Position numbers and translations under genes: made by a program | NCBI GenBank assembly: GCA_003486945.1 | Contig: DNFL01000312.1 | Location: forward strand, 1,230-7,432 | DNA length: 6,203 nucleotides | Source of the DNA: Hyphomonas sp. | Lineage (GTDB): Bacteria > Pseudomonadota > Alphaproteobacteria > Caulobacterales > Hyphomonadaceae | Direction of reading: 5' to 3' | The notes under the pieces: generated by a model | Database searches by the model: none | What the model was told of the DNA's origin: nothing | Seen by the model: only the letters and a program-made list of their open reading frames with translations | In this document: positions 6,036 through 6,203 of the stretch, one piece after another | Numbering within the stretch: the first letter of the stretch is position 1 | How the letters are laid out: each line of letters opens with the position of its first letter

Positions 6036-6203
6036 TTAGCGAAGCGCGCTGAGCTGGCTGATACGTTCCTTACAGGCCGTGTCAGCGAGCTTGAGAAGTT
6101 TCTCGATGCGCTCGGCCTGCCATTTCAGGATTTCTGGCGTCGTCTCGTAAGCGGGAGAGTAACGTGCCTCGACATACGCGCGGCGCAGGAGTTCGAAGTA
6201 TCG
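6036..6203 (-). CDS. HEPN-domain protein, C-terminal fragment (probable nucleotidyltransferase-HEPN protein), cut by the right edge
   Basis: Reading in from the right edge, the frame starting at 6203 stays open for 55 codons and stops at TAA (6038-6036). The visible residues include FELLRRAYVEARYSPAYE (3-20), then a helical tail with PEILKWQAERIEKLL and ending ISQLSALR. This matches my recollection of the C-terminal helices of the HEPN domain in proteins that fuse an N-terminal minimal nucleotidyltransferase to HEPN. These are about 300 residues long and common on proteobacterial mobile elements; HEPN domains are often RNases or toxin components. Only the tail is visible, so the nucleotidyltransferase part and intactness cannot be judged. 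Relatives often have RYS-x-H where this one reads RYSPA, so a motif histidine may be missing. It is co-directional with the TIR gene but separated by a sizeable spacer, so it is probably not in the same tight operon. Confidence 0.72.
   Translation of the reverse strand, partial: RYFELLRRAYVEARYSPAYETTPEILKWQAERIEKLLKLADTACKERISQLSALR

Noticed and set aside
6019..6037. Intrinsic terminator after the HEPN gene
   Set aside because: The stem is only 5 bp and the following bases do not form a T-run; it is mentioned only as a weak possibility in the spacer entry.

Overview
The window reads as a stretch of a conjugative or integrative element from a high-G+C proteobacterium, most likely an alphaproteobacterium. 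That placement is inferred from the trb-type transfer genes, the codon composition and the family resemblance of the partial right-edge gene; no rRNA or other marker gives a taxon. Every convincing gene lies on the minus strand, so the window is best read from right to left.

From right to left there are five genes. (1) At 6203-6036 is the last 55 codons of a HEPN-domain protein, probably the nucleotidyltransferase-HEPN type. (2) After a gene-free spacer of about 180 bp comes a large protein at 5854-3167. It has an N-terminal TIR domain with a candidate catalytic glutamate, one transmembrane helix, and a beta-propeller-like C-terminal region of over 600 residues. (3) Overlapping it by 4 bp (ATGA) is a protein at 3170-1422 with a signal peptide, an Rhs-type N-terminal region and YD-like repeats, but no recognisable Rhs core end or toxin. 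(4) A 158-bp spacer carries five or more 10-bp direct repeats and small inverted repeats. (5) After it comes the start of a conjugation operon: trbB (VirB11-like ATPase, 1263-283), then trbC (VirB2-like pilin, 270 onward, cut by the left edge).

The main point of interest is the TIR/Rhs-like pair. The TIR domain should be cytosolic, the large C-terminal region should lie across the inner membrane, and the overlapping partner is predicted to be exported. Both exported portions contain exactly eight cysteines that fall in four consecutive pairs. This suggests a membrane-spanning sensor/effector pair, with an exported sensor or ligand and a cytosolic NAD-cleaving or signalling TIR domain, carried as cargo directly upstream of trbB. 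Its role in defence, inter-element conflict or mating-pair surveillance is inference; nothing in the sequence proves it.

I see no integrase, transposase, att site, CRISPR array, tRNA or rRNA in the window.
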